In this document: positions 5,156 through 5,172 of the stretch, piece after piece
Numbering within the stretch: position 1 is the stretch's first letter
How the letters are laid out: each line of letters opens with the position of its first letter
Assembly: GCA_002430925.1 (NCBI GenBank)
Contig: DJDD01000034.1
Span: forward strand, 18,272 to 23,443
Source of the DNA: Flavobacteriales bacterium UBA5933
GTDB lineage: Bacteria; Bacteroidota; Bacteroidia; Flavobacteriales; Weeksellaceae
Direction: 5' to 3'
DNA length: 5,172 bases
Translations under genes and position numbers: made by a program
The notes under the pieces: model-generated
Database searches by the model: none
Seen by the model: the letters and a program-made list of their open reading frames with translations, nothing else
What the model was told of the DNA's origin: nothing

Positions 5156-5172
5156 CTTTGAAATATAAATTC

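Overview
The window looks like chromosomal DNA from a member of the Bacteroidota, most likely class Flavobacteriia. It is very AT-rich. Its clearest promoters carry the Bacteroidota -7 element TAnnTTTG with a TTTTG-like -33 element, ribosome binding sites are weak or absent, and the tRNA genes encode no CCA. I cannot name the genus from sequence alone.

Layout. Positions 1-251 (minus strand) hold the 5' part of a secreted TraB/GumN-family protein that runs off the left edge. A divergent AT-rich gap of about 110 bases leads to an ABC-F ATPase at 365-2278 (plus), whose promoter sits so close to its ATG that the mRNA is probably leaderless. A strong hairpin terminator (2303-2332) closes this unit. 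Next is a free-standing gene at 2434-3408 (plus) for a protein with an N-terminal Schlafen-like AlbA_2 domain and a C-terminal half I do not recognise, followed by its own terminator (3450-3482). About 290 bases of AT-rich DNA with no gene follow. A tRNA unit comes next: promoter, tRNA-Gly(UCC) at 3816-3888, tRNA-Leu(UAA) at 3911-3994, and a terminator at 3997-4030. A convergent gene on the minus strand (4029-4925) encodes a predicted lipoprotein alpha/beta hydrolase and shares that terminator. At the right edge a second promoter plus tRNA-Gly(UCC) (5083-5155) repeats the first almost exactly.

How it fits together. I see no multi-gene operon and no convincing multi-component system. Each protein gene appears to be its own transcription unit, and only tRNA-Gly and tRNA-Leu look co-transcribed. 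The ABC-F protein and the tRNAs are translation-related housekeeping. The AlbA_2 gene and the lipoprotein hydrolase look like accessory single-gene insertions. The most interesting points are the duplicated tRNA-Gly-plus-promoter segment flanking tRNA-Leu and the hydrolase, an 18-bp perfect palindrome over the -33 box of the first copy that is broken in the second, a compensated T-stem base-pair change between the two tRNA-Gly copies, the leaderless ABC-F start, and the isolated AlbA_2 protein.
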